NCBI GenBank assembly: GCA_013416435.1
Contig: JACCEN010000012.1
Location: 106,868-170,867 of the forward strand
Source: Alcaligenaceae bacterium
Lineage (GTDB): Bacteria > Pseudomonadota > Gammaproteobacteria > Burkholderiales > Burkholderiaceae_B
Reading direction: 5' to 3'
Length of the DNA: 64,000 bases
Shown piece by piece: positions 17,473-26,772 of this stretch (positions are counted from its first letter, which is position 1; each line of letters begins with the position of its first letter). A model generated the notes under the pieces. That model was not told the DNA's origin. It searched no databases and saw only the letters and a list, made by a program, of their open reading frames with translations. Both the position numbers and the translations under genes were made by a program.

Positions 17473-18407
17473 CTTCCTGGTTCCGCTTCCTCCACTCCTA
17501 TGGCGCCTAGATCCTGAGAACCGTTGAACAAGCTCAATAGATAATCGACAAATACCCTGACGTTCCGGGAAAGCCCGCGGCTGCTCGGGTAGACGACATA
17601 GAGCTCGGCTTCTTTGTCGATGGGCTTGACGGTGTAATCTTCGAGCACCCTCATCAAGAGCCCATTGGAAAGCAGAGGCCTGACCATCCATTCGTGCACC
17701 ACGATCAAGCCCAGGCCGGCAACCGCCGACGACCGCAGCACAATGGCGTTATCTGAACGAATGACACCATCGACTTCGACTTCCTGCTCTTTGCCATCCT
17801 TCGTAAAGGCCCAGATGTTTCCGTACTTCGGAGCGGTATAAACGATGCAATCATGGGAACGAATATCGTCCGGGGTCTTGGGCATTCCGCGGTTCTGAAT
17901 GTACGAAGGAGCGCCGCATACTATTCTTCTGCTTGGACTCAGGCGACGGGCGATAATCTCGGCATCCGGTATGGCTCCCATCCAGACCGCGACATCGATC
18001 TGGTTGGCAATGAGGTCGCAGCGCTCATCGTTCAAAGAAATGTCGAGCTTCAGATCAGGATACTGCCTGAAGAACGGAGCTAAAGCGGGAATGATCGCCG
18101 CGCCCGACGACACGCGAAGCGAAACGCGCAACACGCCCTTGACGCTATCCTGGAAAGACTTGGCCGCCAGCTTCGCATTGGCCAGGTCGCGCACGATCTG
18201 AGTCGCTCGTTCGTAATACAGGCGGCCGGGCTCGGTCAGAGAAAGGCTTCTCGTGCTGCGGTTGAGCAGCCTGACGCCCAACTCATCTTCCAGCGCCTTG
18301 ACTTGCCTTGCCACCGAACTGACTGAAGCTCCATGTCGAGCCACAGCTGAAAAGCTGCCTGTTTCGACAACCTTTATGAAAGTCTGCATGCTCGCCAATT
18401 CGTTCAT
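17409..18407 (-). CDS. LysR-type transcriptional regulator
   Basis: A 332-residue LysR regulator of the CrgA-like subgroup: MQTFIKVVETGSFSAVARH begins the winged helix, RQVKALEDELGVRLLNRSTR is the recognition region, and the effector domain starts near GVLRVSLRVSSG. The start MNELASMQTF (18405-18407) is chosen for family fit. The final 20 or so residues overlap the convergent SDR gene and are probably a non-conserved tail. The likely targets are the flanking SDR and Bug genes. Confidence 0.88.
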   Translation of the reverse strand: MNELASMQTFIKVVETGSFSAVARHGASVSSVARQVKALEDELGVRLLNRSTRSLSLTEPGRLYYERATQIVRDLANAKLAAKSFQDSVKGVLRVSLRVSSGAAIIPALAPFFRQYPDLKLDISLNDERCDLIANQIDVAVWMGAIPDAEIIARRLSPSRRIVCGAPSYIQNRGMPKTPDDIRSHDCIVYTAPKYGNIWAFTKDGKEQEVEVDGVIRSDNAIVLRSSAVAGLGLIVVHEWMVRPLLSNGLLMRVLEDYTVKPIDKEAELYVVYPSSRGLSRNVRVFVDYLLSLFNGSQDLGAIGVEEAEPGSYFEEKAALVPPSTGSTVPVT

Positions 18408-18479
18408 CAACGCTACCTTTCGGCCAAAGTCCCCGGCCATTCTAGCAAATGGCCCCAGGGCGAACGGAGCGCCTTCGGA

Positions 18480-19244
18480 CTAGGGCCTGGGGACACCGCC
18501 ATAAAGGCCCCATGTGCTGGCTGCCAGCCAGCCCGCATCGATCAGGAGGTCTACGCCCGTTATGGCGGAAGCCCTGTCCGACGCCAGGAACTCAACGCCC
18601 TCCGCAACCTCATTGGGCTGAACTCGCCGGCCCAGCGCCATGTGGTCACGAAAGTCAGAGGCGTAACGCCCAGGCGGCCGTTGCAATACACGAGCCACTT
18701 CAGTCGTCCCCGGAGACACGGAGTTCACCCTGACCCCGTAGCGGCCCCATTGGCTCGCGAAATTGCGCGTCAAATTGACGACGGCGGCCTTGCTCGGCCC
18801 ATATGCATGAAGCGGCGAGGAACCATGCGCCACAGTGGATGCGATATTGACGATGCTGCCCCTGCCCGCCTCGGCCATCCTGGCGCCAAATGCCCGGTTG
18901 GCATTGAAAGTGCCTTCCACATTGACTTCCATGACTGTCCGGAACAGATCCCGGGGAAAGTCGCCGGGAGCATGGCGTTCCTGGAATGCGGCGGCGGACA
19001 CTACGAGTGAGCTGACCGGCCCCACATCCTTTTCGATGGTGCAGGCAAGACTTTCCAGGGATTCCAGATCCCGTATGTCGGCACCCATCCCGACACCGCC
19101 TATGCTCTGCGCAAGCCGCCGGGCCAGTGCTTCGTCCAGATCGATCACCACGATCCGCCAACCCCTTTCGGCCATTAACTCGCAACAAGCCGCGCCTATG
19201 CCGTTGGCCCCACCGATCACCACACCAAGCTTAAAGTCGGACAT
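18480..19244 (-). CDS. Short-chain dehydrogenase/reductase
   Basis: A 254-residue classical SDR: IGGANGIGAAC cofactor motif, VIDLDEAL with acidic NAD-selecting residue, VSAAAF in place of NNAG, NIASTVAHG with catalytic Ser and YGPSK. The start MSDFKLG is chosen at 19242-19244, where GAGGA lies upstream; an in-frame TTG two codons earlier is rejected. It is divergent from the Bug receptor at 19444 and upstream of the LysR gene on the same strand. Confidence 0.88.
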   Translation of the reverse strand: MSDFKLGVVIGGANGIGAACCELMAERGWRIVVIDLDEALARRLAQSIGGVGMGADIRDLESLESLACTIEKDVGPVSSLVVSAAAFQERHAPGDFPRDLFRTVMEVNVEGTFNANRAFGARMAEAGRGSIVNIASTVAHGSSPLHAYGPSKAAVVNLTRNFASQWGRYGVRVNSVSPGTTEVARVLQRPPGRYASDFRDHMALGRRVQPNEVAEGVEFLASDRASAITGVDLLIDAGWLAASTWGLYGGVPRP

Positions 19245-19443
19245 CTGCAATCCTCAAGTCTTTCGCAGTACGAAGCAGTGGAACAATATACCGCCGTATC
19301 GAGGCGGATAGGGCGCGCTGTGCGCAAAGCTCCTTTCATTTTTTAGCATGGGAAGAATCCTTGTATGGCACAGTTCGCCACGGGATAATTGTGCAGCAGC
19401 CGACAGAGGCCCAAGAACAACGGCGAGAAGCACAGGAGACAAA

Positions 19444-20418
19444 ATGAAGAAATTGAGCATAGCTTTGGCGGGTTTATTTTCCATGGCCGCCGGCGTCATG
19501 AGCATCAGTCATGCAACCACGGACTACCCATCGAAGCCCATCTCGCTGATCGTGCCGCTGGGTGCGGGTGGCGCAACAGATGTGGTCGCACGCGTGATCG
19601 CCGAGAAGCTCAGCGAAAAACTTGGACAACAAGTCGTCATTGAAAATCGCCCCGGCGCGGAAGGCGCCATAGGCGTGCATGCGGCAGCCAAGGCGGCTCC
19701 AGACGGCTATACCTACGTGCTGGGGTCGAGTTCCACCATCGCCGCCAACTACTATTTGCGCAAGAATCTGCCCTTTCATCCCGTCAATGACCTTACTCCT
19801 GTATCCACAGCGTTAAAGGACTTCTTCAACGTACTGGTCATCAATCCCGATATCCCTGCCAAAAACCTGAAGGAATTCATCGCCCTCGCAAAGGCAAGCC
19901 CCGGGAAGTACAACTATGGCGCGGCCACCAGCGGCGCCAAGATCTGCATGGAAAGCTTCAAGACCATGGCAGGCATCGACTTGCAAATGATCAACTATAA
20001 AAGTTCGCCGCAAGCTCTCAATGACTTGATCGGCGGCCGCCTGGATATCATCTGCGAGCCGGTAGCGACCGCTCTGCCCAACATCGCCGCGGGCAGGCTC
20101 AAAGCCATTGGCGTGACCAGCCCGGAACGAGTTGAAAATGCACCCGAATTGCCTACAGTGGCCGAATCGGGCCTGCCTGGCTTCAGCTTTTCCGCATGGG
20201 TCGCGGTGTTTGGGCCAGCGAGTACACCCAAAACGGCAATCGACAAGTTTTCGAGCGCGCTCGCAGTCGTGCTGAAAGACCCTGAAACCGAGCAAAGAAT
20301 CAAAGCGATCAATGCCGCGCCCATGGTCGGCAACGCCGAAGATTTGAGGCAACTGCTTCATGCAGAAATGCAAAGAGCCGAGAAAATTGTCCGTGATGCA
20401 AACATACAGCCGGAATAA
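19444..20418 (+). CDS. TTT-family periplasmic receptor (Bug)
   Basis: A 324-residue TctC/Bug receptor. The signal peptide runs to SISHATTDYPSKP, followed by ISLIVPLGAGGATDVVAR and VVIENRPGAEGAIG. The start at 19444 follows CAGGAGACAAA; the longer frame from 19348 has no family support. It is followed after 12 bases by an SDR, then a CMD-family gene and an amidohydrolase, all on the plus strand. The ligand is probably the substrate of that set. Confidence 0.92.
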   Translation: MKKLSIALAGLFSMAAGVMSISHATTDYPSKPISLIVPLGAGGATDVVARVIAEKLSEKLGQQVVIENRPGAEGAIGVHAAAKAAPDGYTYVLGSSSTIAANYYLRKNLPFHPVNDLTPVSTALKDFFNVLVINPDIPAKNLKEFIALAKASPGKYNYGAATSGAKICMESFKTMAGIDLQMINYKSSPQALNDLIGGRLDIICEPVATALPNIAAGRLKAIGVTSPERVENAPELPTVAESGLPGFSFSAWVAVFGPASTPKTAIDKFSSALAVVLKDPETEQRIKAINAAPMVGNAEDLRQLLHAEMQRAEKIVRDANIQPE

Positions 20419-20430
20419 GGGCGCAGACGA

Positions 20431-21258
20431 ATGTTGAGCATGGCTGGAAAAGTGGCTTTCGTCACCGGGGCCGGGTCGGTTGGCAATGGATGGGGAAACG
20501 GCAAGGCCGCTGCGGTTTTGCTGGCGCGCCAGGGGGCCGACGTATTCGGGGTCGATATCAACGACGAGGCGCTTGCAGCAACGAAACAGGCGTTTCACGA
20601 TGAAGGGCTTGCGCATTGGGGCGGACGTCGCTGCGATGTGACGGACAGCGCTTCCGTCCGGGATGCCGTCGAGGAATGCGTGGCCAGATACGGTCGGATA
20701 GATGTCTTGGTCAACAACGTGGGCGGGAGCGCGCCCGGCGACCCGGTCACTATGTCGGAAGACACTTGGAGGACGCAGATAGACATCAACTTGACGTCCG
20801 CCTTTCTCGGTTGCAAGCATGTCCTTCCCATCATGGAACGCCAATTTGAAGCAGGCGGACGGGGCGGCGCAATTATCAATGTATCGAGCATCGGCTGCAT
20901 GACCTTCCAAGTCGACGGAAGAGTCAGCAGCGCCTATGCCGCTTCGAAGGCCGGTGTCCTCGCCTTCAGCCGCTCAACCGCTATTGCATACATCAAAAAA
21001 GGGATCCGGGTAAACACGGTCGTTCCCGGTGTCATGCATACGCCACTGGTCGAGTACCGGCTCACCAGTCAATTGGGCGCGGCCAGCGCAGAAGAGCTGA
21101 TCGCCCGCAGGCATGCCAGCGTCCCAATGGGGAGAATGGGCGACGCCTGGGACGTCGCTCACGCCATATTGTTTCTCGCGAGCGACGAGGCGCGTTATAT
21201 CACGGCCACGGAACTGGTGGTAGATGGCGGCATGACGGCAGCACGGCCGGCCTCTTGA
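20431..21258 (+). CDS. Short-chain dehydrogenase/reductase
   Basis: A 275-residue SDR. The cofactor loop TGAGSVGNGWGNGKAAA is longer than the classical TGxxxGIG, a form seen in some SDRs of the 3-ketoacyl reductase type; GVDINDE carries the acidic NAD-type residue, NNVGGS stands for NNAG, NVSSIGC has the catalytic Ser and YAASK the catalytic pair. Operon with the Bug gene upstream and the CMD gene downstream. Confidence 0.88.
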   Translation: MLSMAGKVAFVTGAGSVGNGWGNGKAAAVLLARQGADVFGVDINDEALAATKQAFHDEGLAHWGGRRCDVTDSASVRDAVEECVARYGRIDVLVNNVGGSAPGDPVTMSEDTWRTQIDINLTSAFLGCKHVLPIMERQFEAGGRGGAIINVSSIGCMTFQVDGRVSSAYAASKAGVLAFSRSTAIAYIKKGIRVNTVVPGVMHTPLVEYRLTSQLGAASAEELIARRHASVPMGRMGDAWDVAHAILFLASDEARYITATELVVDGGMTAARPAS

Positions 21259-21286
21259 CCATAACCGACTTTACTATAGGCGCCTC

Positions 21287-21775
21287 ATGGCACGAATGAC
21301 GCTCTCTTCCTCCGATCAGCTCACACCAGAACAACAGGCCGTATTCGATATGACTGCCTCGGGATTGCGTGGAAAAGTTCCTACGCCAATGATCGCATGG
21401 CTGCACAATCCTGAACTCGCATATTGCGCCAGGCATTGGACGTCTCACCATGAGTGGACCGCACATAAAGCACTGGCATTGAAGGCGGGTCTCGATCCTG
21501 AGATCATTCAATGCATTGCATCCCACCGCCTGCCCAATTTTCGGCAGGATAATGAATCGTTGATCTACGAAATCTCCATGTCGCTGCTCACGATACAACG
21601 GCTGCCCTCATCGCTGTATACGCTCGCCGTCTCAAGCCTGGGAGAAAAGACCGTGGTCGAACTGGTTGCCGTTCTGGGCTATTACTGCATGGTTTCTCTC
21701 ACCCTCAATGCGTTCGAGCTGGGGCTGCCCGATAATATCGCTTCCGAGCTGGACGATGCCGGCGTATCTGTTTGA
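21287..21775 (+). CDS. Carboxymuconolactone decarboxylase family protein
   Basis: A 162-residue single-domain CMD/AhpD-superfamily protein. PTPMIAWLHNPELAYCARH and HHEWTAHKALALKAGL match the family helices, with EWTAH in the position where AhpD has CxxC; a thiol redox role is therefore unlikely. The C-terminal part, LGYYCMVSLTLNAFEL, is also typical. It overlaps the start proposed for the amidohydrolase by 20 bases. Its exact reaction is unknown. Confidence 0.82.
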   Translation: MARMTLSSSDQLTPEQQAVFDMTASGLRGKVPTPMIAWLHNPELAYCARHWTSHHEWTAHKALALKAGLDPEIIQCIASHRLPNFRQDNESLIYEISMSLLTIQRLPSSLYTLAVSSLGEKTVVELVAVLGYYCMVSLTLNAFELGLPDNIASELDDAGVSV

Positions 21776-22880
21776 CCCTTGTACGGACTCGCTAGTGCCC
21801 ATATCGAAACGTACCGCCCAGCGCTCCTCCCTTAGGGAAGAAGCCCTGGATCCGAATCAGATGATCATCGATGCGCATCATCATCTTTATGTGCGGCCCG
21901 GTTTGGCCTACCTTCTGGGCGATCTGATTTTCGACATACGCCACAGCGGCCACGACATTCGTGCCACTGTCTACATGCAAGCGCGATCCATGTACCGAGG
22001 CCATGGCCCCAGTGCATTCCGCCCTGTGGGCGAAACCGAGTTCGCCAATGGCGTGGCGGCCATGAGCGCCAGTGGAATCTATGGCGGCGAACATGTATGC
22101 TCGGGCATCGTTGGTTTTGCCGACCTCATGCTGGGAGACGCGGTTCGCCCAGTGCTGGAAGCCCATATCGGGGCATGCGGCGGGAAGACGTCGTCGGGCG
22201 GCCGCTTTTGCGGCATACGCCATCCCACCGCCTGGGATATCGATGCACGACTGTTCAATCCGGCATATCCATCCAGTGACGGCATGATGCAATCAAAAGC
22301 CTTTCGCGCCGGCTTCCAGCATCTGGATCAATTGGGGCTGACCTTCGACGCATGGCTGTATTTTCATCAGCTCCCACATATAGCGGCCCTAGCCGATGCC
22401 TTTCCCAATGTCCCCATCGTCTTGAACCACTGCGGAGGCGTGTTGGGAACAGGAGGCTACACGAATCGCCGCCAGGAGGTCTTTGATTACTGGAGCAAAC
22501 AGCTGCGCTCCTTGTCTCACCGTCCCAATGTGATGATGAAGCTGGGTGGCCTGGGCATGGAAATATCCGGCTTCGGCTTTGACTCCTTCGCCAAGGCCCC
22601 GGATTCCCTGGCGCTTGCACAGGCCTGGCGGCCCTGGATCGAAACCTGCATCGAACTTTTCGGGTCCAAGCGGTGCATGTTCGAAAGCAACTTCCCGGCC
22701 GACAAGGCAAGCTATGGATACGGCACCGGCTGGAATGCGTTCAAGCGCATCGTTTCAACGGCTGCCCCAGACGAGAAAAACGACCTATTCTGGCGTACTG
22801 CCCTTGGCTTTTACCGCCTGCCCCTCGACGAATCCCTCCAGCCTCTCGGCGCCGATGATGTAACCCTCCAGACCCAATAA
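21756..22880 (+). CDS. Amidohydrolase 2 family (lactonase/decarboxylase-like)
   Basis: A 374-residue TIM-barrel metal hydrolase of the amidohydrolase-related family (PF04909 type). Motifs are IIDAHHHLYVR near the start (HxH), the central FCGIRHPTAWD, LNHCGGVLG and MFESNFPADKAS with the terminal Asp region. Relatives hydrolyse lactones such as 2-pyrone-4,6-dicarboxylate or decarboxylate aromatic acids. The start is uncertain: ATG 21756 fits the usual 35-40 residues before the HxH motif, while GTG 21795 is also possible. Its 3' end overlaps the convergent CMD gene by 96 bases. Confidence 0.82.
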   Translation: MPAYLFDPCTDSLVPISKRTAQRSSLREEALDPNQMIIDAHHHLYVRPGLAYLLGDLIFDIRHSGHDIRATVYMQARSMYRGHGPSAFRPVGETEFANGVAAMSASGIYGGEHVCSGIVGFADLMLGDAVRPVLEAHIGACGGKTSSGGRFCGIRHPTAWDIDARLFNPAYPSSDGMMQSKAFRAGFQHLDQLGLTFDAWLYFHQLPHIAALADAFPNVPIVLNHCGGVLGTGGYTNRRQEVFDYWSKQLRSLSHRPNVMMKLGGLGMEISGFGFDSFAKAPDSLALAQAWRPWIETCIELFGSKRCMFESNFPADKASYGYGTGWNAFKRIVSTAAPDEKNDLFWRTALGFYRLPLDESLQPLGADDVTLQTQ

Positions 22881-23549
22881 CGCAGACAGCTGGAATATGG
22901 CAAGGATTTCCTCCGTGGTTGCTCCGTGTCCCAATGCGTTCCGGATATGCATGGCCAAGCCCGGTGCGTACATATGCGTCACTGAACAGTCGATGGCTAT
23001 ATAGATGAACTCGCGCTCTTTCGGAGCCAGCGATCCGGCTTTCCAAGGCGCCATGGAAATCTCGGACAACGCGATGAAGTAATCGGGGAGAAGTCGTGCA
23101 ATCAATTCTCTTTCCTGATTCCAGAACCCGCGGGTTTCCAGGAATCTTGCCTTGACGGACTCGACATCCGCTCGCAAAGGAGCACAGTCCTCCTCTTTGA
23201 CCGCGGCACGGCGTAGCTCTTCCACTAAAACGGGCACGGCAAAATACAACGCATGATTGGCGGCGCCAACGACCGAAATGAGGACGTCGATTACGTCCGT
23301 CTCGCTTGCGCCCGCAGCGATAGCCCGTCTTACATGCCGAGCTATCGCCTTTTCATTGAGGGACGTGGCCGTTGCGTGCAAGGCCAGGAGCAACAGCTCT
23401 TTCATGCGGGGAGTCAGGGACTCGTCCGCGGTCGCCACGCGCCAGAAATTCTGCGCCACCTCATGCATGGGCCCCGCTACCTGGCTCAGGCGCTCTGGAA
23501 AATCCGGTCTGGAAAATATCTCATCCAGCTCTGTTAGCTTGTCGTTCAT
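22785..23549 (-). CDS. Two-domain CMD-family protein
   Basis: A 254-residue protein with two CMD/AhpD-like repeats: the first around TPRMKELLLLALHATATSLNEK (about residues 46-68), the second around APKEREFIYIAIDCSVTHMYAP (about 170-190). The second has a single Cys (CSVTHMY) and neither has CxxC. A duplicated CMD fold of this kind occurs in gamma-CMD-like lyases. It starts 25 bases after the stop of the flavin monooxygenase on the same strand. Its C-terminal 30 residues lie antisense to the amidohydrolase end. Confidence 0.8.
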   Translation of the reverse strand: MNDKLTELDEIFSRPDFPERLSQVAGPMHEVAQNFWRVATADESLTPRMKELLLLALHATATSLNEKAIARHVRRAIAAGASETDVIDVLISVVGAANHALYFAVPVLVEELRRAAVKEEDCAPLRADVESVKARFLETRGFWNQERELIARLLPDYFIALSEISMAPWKAGSLAPKEREFIYIAIDCSVTHMYAPGLAMHIRNALGHGATTEEILAIFQLSALLGLEGYIIGAERLEGFVEGQAVKAKGSTPE

Positions 23550-23574
23550 GCCGGTACCCCGGGTGGTCTACTCA

Positions 23575-25359
23575 TCACTCTTCAACAAGCCCCAGCTCGC
23601 GCGCCTTGATCTGGAGGGCCAGATAATGACTGTAAACACGACTCTGAGATAGCCCGCCACCCAGGAACCACAGGCCACGCTGTGGGGTAGGCCCGAACAT
23701 GTTGCGCAATTCCCCGTTATTGGCTAGGCCCCATATGGGCCCGACCTTCTGGGCGATTTCTTCGCTCAAGAGCTGTCTGACGACCTCTTCTTGAGGCTGA
23801 TAGCCGGTAGCGGCCACCACGACATCAGCCTTCTCGATGTGACCATCCTTCATCAGTAGTCCATCATTTACGAATCGCTGTGCTTCCTCCCACTGCAAAA
23901 GGCCTATCTCGCCGTTCACGATCAACTCCGAACATCCACAATTTAGGTAATAACCGCCATGGCGCGAGCGTAGTTTCATTTGATGGCCGGCCTCGTCGGG
24001 ACCGAAGTCCAGTTTGAAGCCCCGTTCACGCAGGCCATCAAGAAGCGCTTTATCATGCTCCTTCATCTTCTGCACATTCAATTGATAGCCTCGTTGCAAA
24101 AGCTGGAACGTCGCTGCTGTACCGATCAGATCAGCATCCTCGGTCGGAATGTTTTCCTGATAATGGACCGTATTATTAAACGCTGCCGCCTCGACACTTA
24201 CCACGGTCGTGGAGCCACGCTGAATGATTCCGACTTTCGCGTCGTGGCCATGAAGATCCTGCGCGCAATCATGCCCGCTAGTACCAGTACCAACGACAAG
24301 CACGCGTTTGCCCTTGTATTTGGCGCCTGAGTAGTAGTCGTCAGTGTGAAGGACTTCTCCCTCAAAATCCGCAAGCCCCGGGAGGTCGGGTATTTTCTTT
24401 CCACCCGCCACACCATTGGCAAAGACCAAGTGTCGCGGATGCAGAATGCGCGTCGTCCCGTCACTCCGGCCGACAGTCGCGCTCCAAGTCGCCTGTTCCT
24501 CATCGTAATCGCCGGTAATGAACGTTGTACTCGTCCACACATTGCACTCCATGGCCCAGGCATAGAACTCAAGGAATTTCGCCAACATGTCCTTCGGAAG
24601 ATACTTCGGCCAGTTCGGCGGAAAAGGAATATAGGGAAGGTGGTTTATCGCCACTTGATTATGCAGTGCGAGGGAATGATAACGATCACTCCATACCTGC
24701 CCCACACGCGCTTTTCTTTCAATCACCAGCGTGTCAACGCCCAATAAGCGCAGCCGCGCAGCCAAGGTGATACCGGCCTGGCCACCGCCTATGATCAGCA
24801 CCGTCGGCTCCCTATCTGCGAACGCTTGCTCCACCGAGCGCAAATCCGACCAATTGGCGCCACCGAAATTGCGCGAGTACGCAATGCCTGTCGGTCTACG
24901 CTGCAGAATTGGCTCTTCGTGTCCTTTCAGCTCTGTGATGGAGCTGGAGAACACCCAAGCTCTGTCTGGGTCGCCTATCGGCAGACGCAATACGCCGTCG
25001 CAGCGCGCCGCATCGGTTTCAAAAGAAAAGATCGCCTCGATGACTTCATTGCCTAGCCGGCGGACGCGGCGAGGTGGTGTACGGCCATACGCCACTTGAA
25101 AACTTCGCGCGTTGACTCGCGGCTGATACTTGATCAAGTCATCGACAATGGATTGCTGGTCATCGTGCGGAGCAATATCCCAACTGAAGGCAAGCATGTC
25201 GCGCCAATGGCACTCGGCGCCGAAACAAGCCATCAACGCCTCTCGGTTGCACGCTCGCAAAGCATCTTCAAAACTTCGCAACCATTTACTCGCAGTTGCG
25301 TGCTCCGACATCTCCGCAGGCTTCTCGGAACTCCTTTCAACGCCATGATCGACAAACAT
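23575..25359 (-). CDS. Flavin-containing monooxygenase with N-terminal NTF2-like domain
   Basis: A 594-residue flavoprotein. Residues about 15-150 look like a SnoaL/NTF2-like domain, and the rest is a two-dinucleotide-fold monooxygenase: LIIGGGQAGITLAARL (FAD), the fingerprint FEGEVLHTDDYY, and VVGTGTSGHDCAQDL (NADPH). The fingerprint has the FxGxxxHxxxY form of FMO/YUCCA-type enzymes rather than the W of classical Baeyer-Villiger enzymes. It may oxygenate a ketone or a heteroatom. ATG 25359 has GGGAG upstream and is preferred over 25311. It heads a two-gene operon with the CMD protein. Confidence 0.85.
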   Translation of the reverse strand: MFVDHGVERSSEKPAEMSEHATASKWLRSFEDALRACNREALMACFGAECHWRDMLAFSWDIAPHDDQQSIVDDLIKYQPRVNARSFQVAYGRTPPRRVRRLGNEVIEAIFSFETDAARCDGVLRLPIGDPDRAWVFSSSITELKGHEEPILQRRPTGIAYSRNFGGANWSDLRSVEQAFADREPTVLIIGGGQAGITLAARLRLLGVDTLVIERKARVGQVWSDRYHSLALHNQVAINHLPYIPFPPNWPKYLPKDMLAKFLEFYAWAMECNVWTSTTFITGDYDEEQATWSATVGRSDGTTRILHPRHLVFANGVAGGKKIPDLPGLADFEGEVLHTDDYYSGAKYKGKRVLVVGTGTSGHDCAQDLHGHDAKVGIIQRGSTTVVSVEAAAFNNTVHYQENIPTEDADLIGTAATFQLLQRGYQLNVQKMKEHDKALLDGLRERGFKLDFGPDEAGHQMKLRSRHGGYYLNCGCSELIVNGEIGLLQWEEAQRFVNDGLLMKDGHIEKADVVVAATGYQPQEEVVRQLLSEEIAQKVGPIWGLANNGELRNMFGPTPQRGLWFLGGGLSQSRVYSHYLALQIKARELGLVEE

Positions 25360-25500
25360 TGCTGCTCCCGCTTTTGGTATCTCGATGCAACTTCATTGCG
25401 CAGCGATTTATATGTCAAGGATTCTATAGCAGCACAATCGGGGCAATAAGCAGCATGAGCGGTAAGCAGCCTTGCAGAAGATGCAAAAGCGCAGCGCGGT

Positions 25501-25530
25501 GGGGTCAGACCCCGTACGGGGTCTGACCCC
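25501..25530. repeat. Palindromic element abutting the DadA-like stop
   Basis: One perfect 30-bp copy (centre GTAC). Its last base is the final base of the TAG stop codon of the oxidoreductase on the minus strand. It is about 140 bases upstream of the flavin monooxygenase start, where I see no other feature. Confidence 0.95.
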
Positions 25531-26771
25531 TAATCAAACCGCGCAGGCGAGAACGGGTTTGCGTCAAAGCCAGGGTCCGTCCCGGTCATCAGGTCCGCCA
25601 TCAGGCGGCCGGTCACGGGTCCCAGGGTGAAACCGTGGTGGCAATGTCCGAAAGCCATCCACAGGCCGGCATGGCGGGCGGCGGGTCCGATGACGGGGCG
25701 CATGTCGGGCAGGCAGGGCCTGGAACCCATCCATGGGTCGGATTCGACAGGCGGTCCCAAAGGAAGCAGTTGCCTGGCCATGGCGGTCGCGCGTTCGAGC
25801 TGAACGGGCGTTGGGGACGCATCGCGATGCGCGAACTCCACGCCCGTGGTCAGCCTGACGCCCTGCGCCATGGGCGCCAGCACATAGCCGTGTTCGACGT
25901 CGACGATGGGGTGCTCCAGGACTGCGCCGTCCGACAAGGAGAAATGCCGGTGATAGCCGCGTTTCACGGCCAGCGGAATGCGGTATCCCAATGGACGCAG
26001 CAAGCCGCAGGACCATGGGCCCAGGGCCACCACCGCCTCGGGGGCGTGAACGGCACCTCCGTCCGTACGCACGACCCACGCGCTCCCGTCCTGGCTCAGG
26101 GTCGCGGCATCTCCAAAGAGAAATTCTCCGCCCCTGTCACGGTACAGGTTCGCATAGGCTTGCGTCACGGCGCCCGGATCGCTGACCGTCACAGGATCCT
26201 GCCAATGAATGGCTCCTGCCAGCACGCGGCCGAGCGACGGCTCTTCCTTGTGCAGCGCCTCGGCGTCCAGCACTCGGTGCCGCAAGCCGTAAGGCGCCAG
26301 ATTCTCGGCTTCGGCAATCGCGCGCTGGAAAGACTTTTCGTCGCGCATGCATTCGATCCAGCCAGTGCGCCGGAAATAGCGGTGGGCGCCCGAGGCATCG
26401 GCCAGCGCATCGTGCTCCAGCACGCTGCGCTCGATGAGCGGCAGCATTTGCGCTGCGATGGCGGCGACGCGGCGCGGAGAGGAATCCCGCCAATAATGGG
26501 CGAGCCATCGCGCCACGCGCGGCAGCTGCCGCAGATGGTAGCGGACTTCGGTGCGCCGGTTGAGGGCATAGGGCAGCAGCAGGCGCAGGTCCCGTGGAAA
26601 CGGGTAGGGAATGACGCTGGACCGCTCGATCAGGCCCGCGTTGCCGTAGCTGGTTTCCCTGCCCGGCGGCTTGCGGTCGATGAGCGCCACCTTGCGGCCC
26701 CGCGCCTGCAAATGCAGCGCGATGCTCACGCCCACGATGCCGGCGCCCAGCACCAGTACGTCCGCTTTCAT
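25530..26771 (-). CDS. FAD-dependent D-amino-acid dehydrogenase-like oxidoreductase
   Basis: A 413-residue DadA/glycine-oxidase-fold flavoprotein that would oxidatively deaminate a D-amino acid or similar amine. It has VLVLGAGIVGVSIALHLQ (FAD motif), RETSYGNAGLIE as in DadA, and the C-terminal GPVTGRLMADLMTG of the family. There is no CxxC iron-sulfur motif. It starts one base after the stop of the ABC ATPase gene, so it belongs to the ABC/C45 operon. The palindromic element follows its stop directly. Confidence 0.87.
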   Translation of the reverse strand: MKADVLVLGAGIVGVSIALHLQARGRKVALIDRKPPGRETSYGNAGLIERSSVIPYPFPRDLRLLLPYALNRRTEVRYHLRQLPRVARWLAHYWRDSSPRRVAAIAAQMLPLIERSVLEHDALADASGAHRYFRRTGWIECMRDEKSFQRAIAEAENLAPYGLRHRVLDAEALHKEEPSLGRVLAGAIHWQDPVTVSDPGAVTQAYANLYRDRGGEFLFGDAATLSQDGSAWVVRTDGGAVHAPEAVVALGPWSCGLLRPLGYRIPLAVKRGYHRHFSLSDGAVLEHPIVDVEHGYVLAPMAQGVRLTTGVEFAHRDASPTPVQLERATAMARQLLPLGPPVESDPWMGSRPCLPDMRPVIGPAARHAGLWMAFGHCHHGFTLGPVTGRLMADLMTGTDPGFDANPFSPARFD

Positions 26772-26772
26772 G

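Noticed and set aside
19291-19307. A CCGCC/GGCGG hairpin between the SDR and Bug genes
   Set aside because: Five-base arms with a seven-base loop are common by chance at this GC content and no T-tract follows.
21666-21755. N-terminal extension of the amidohydrolase to 21666
   Set aside because: It overlaps the CMD gene in another frame and has no family resemblance; family members begin 30-40 residues before the HxH motif.
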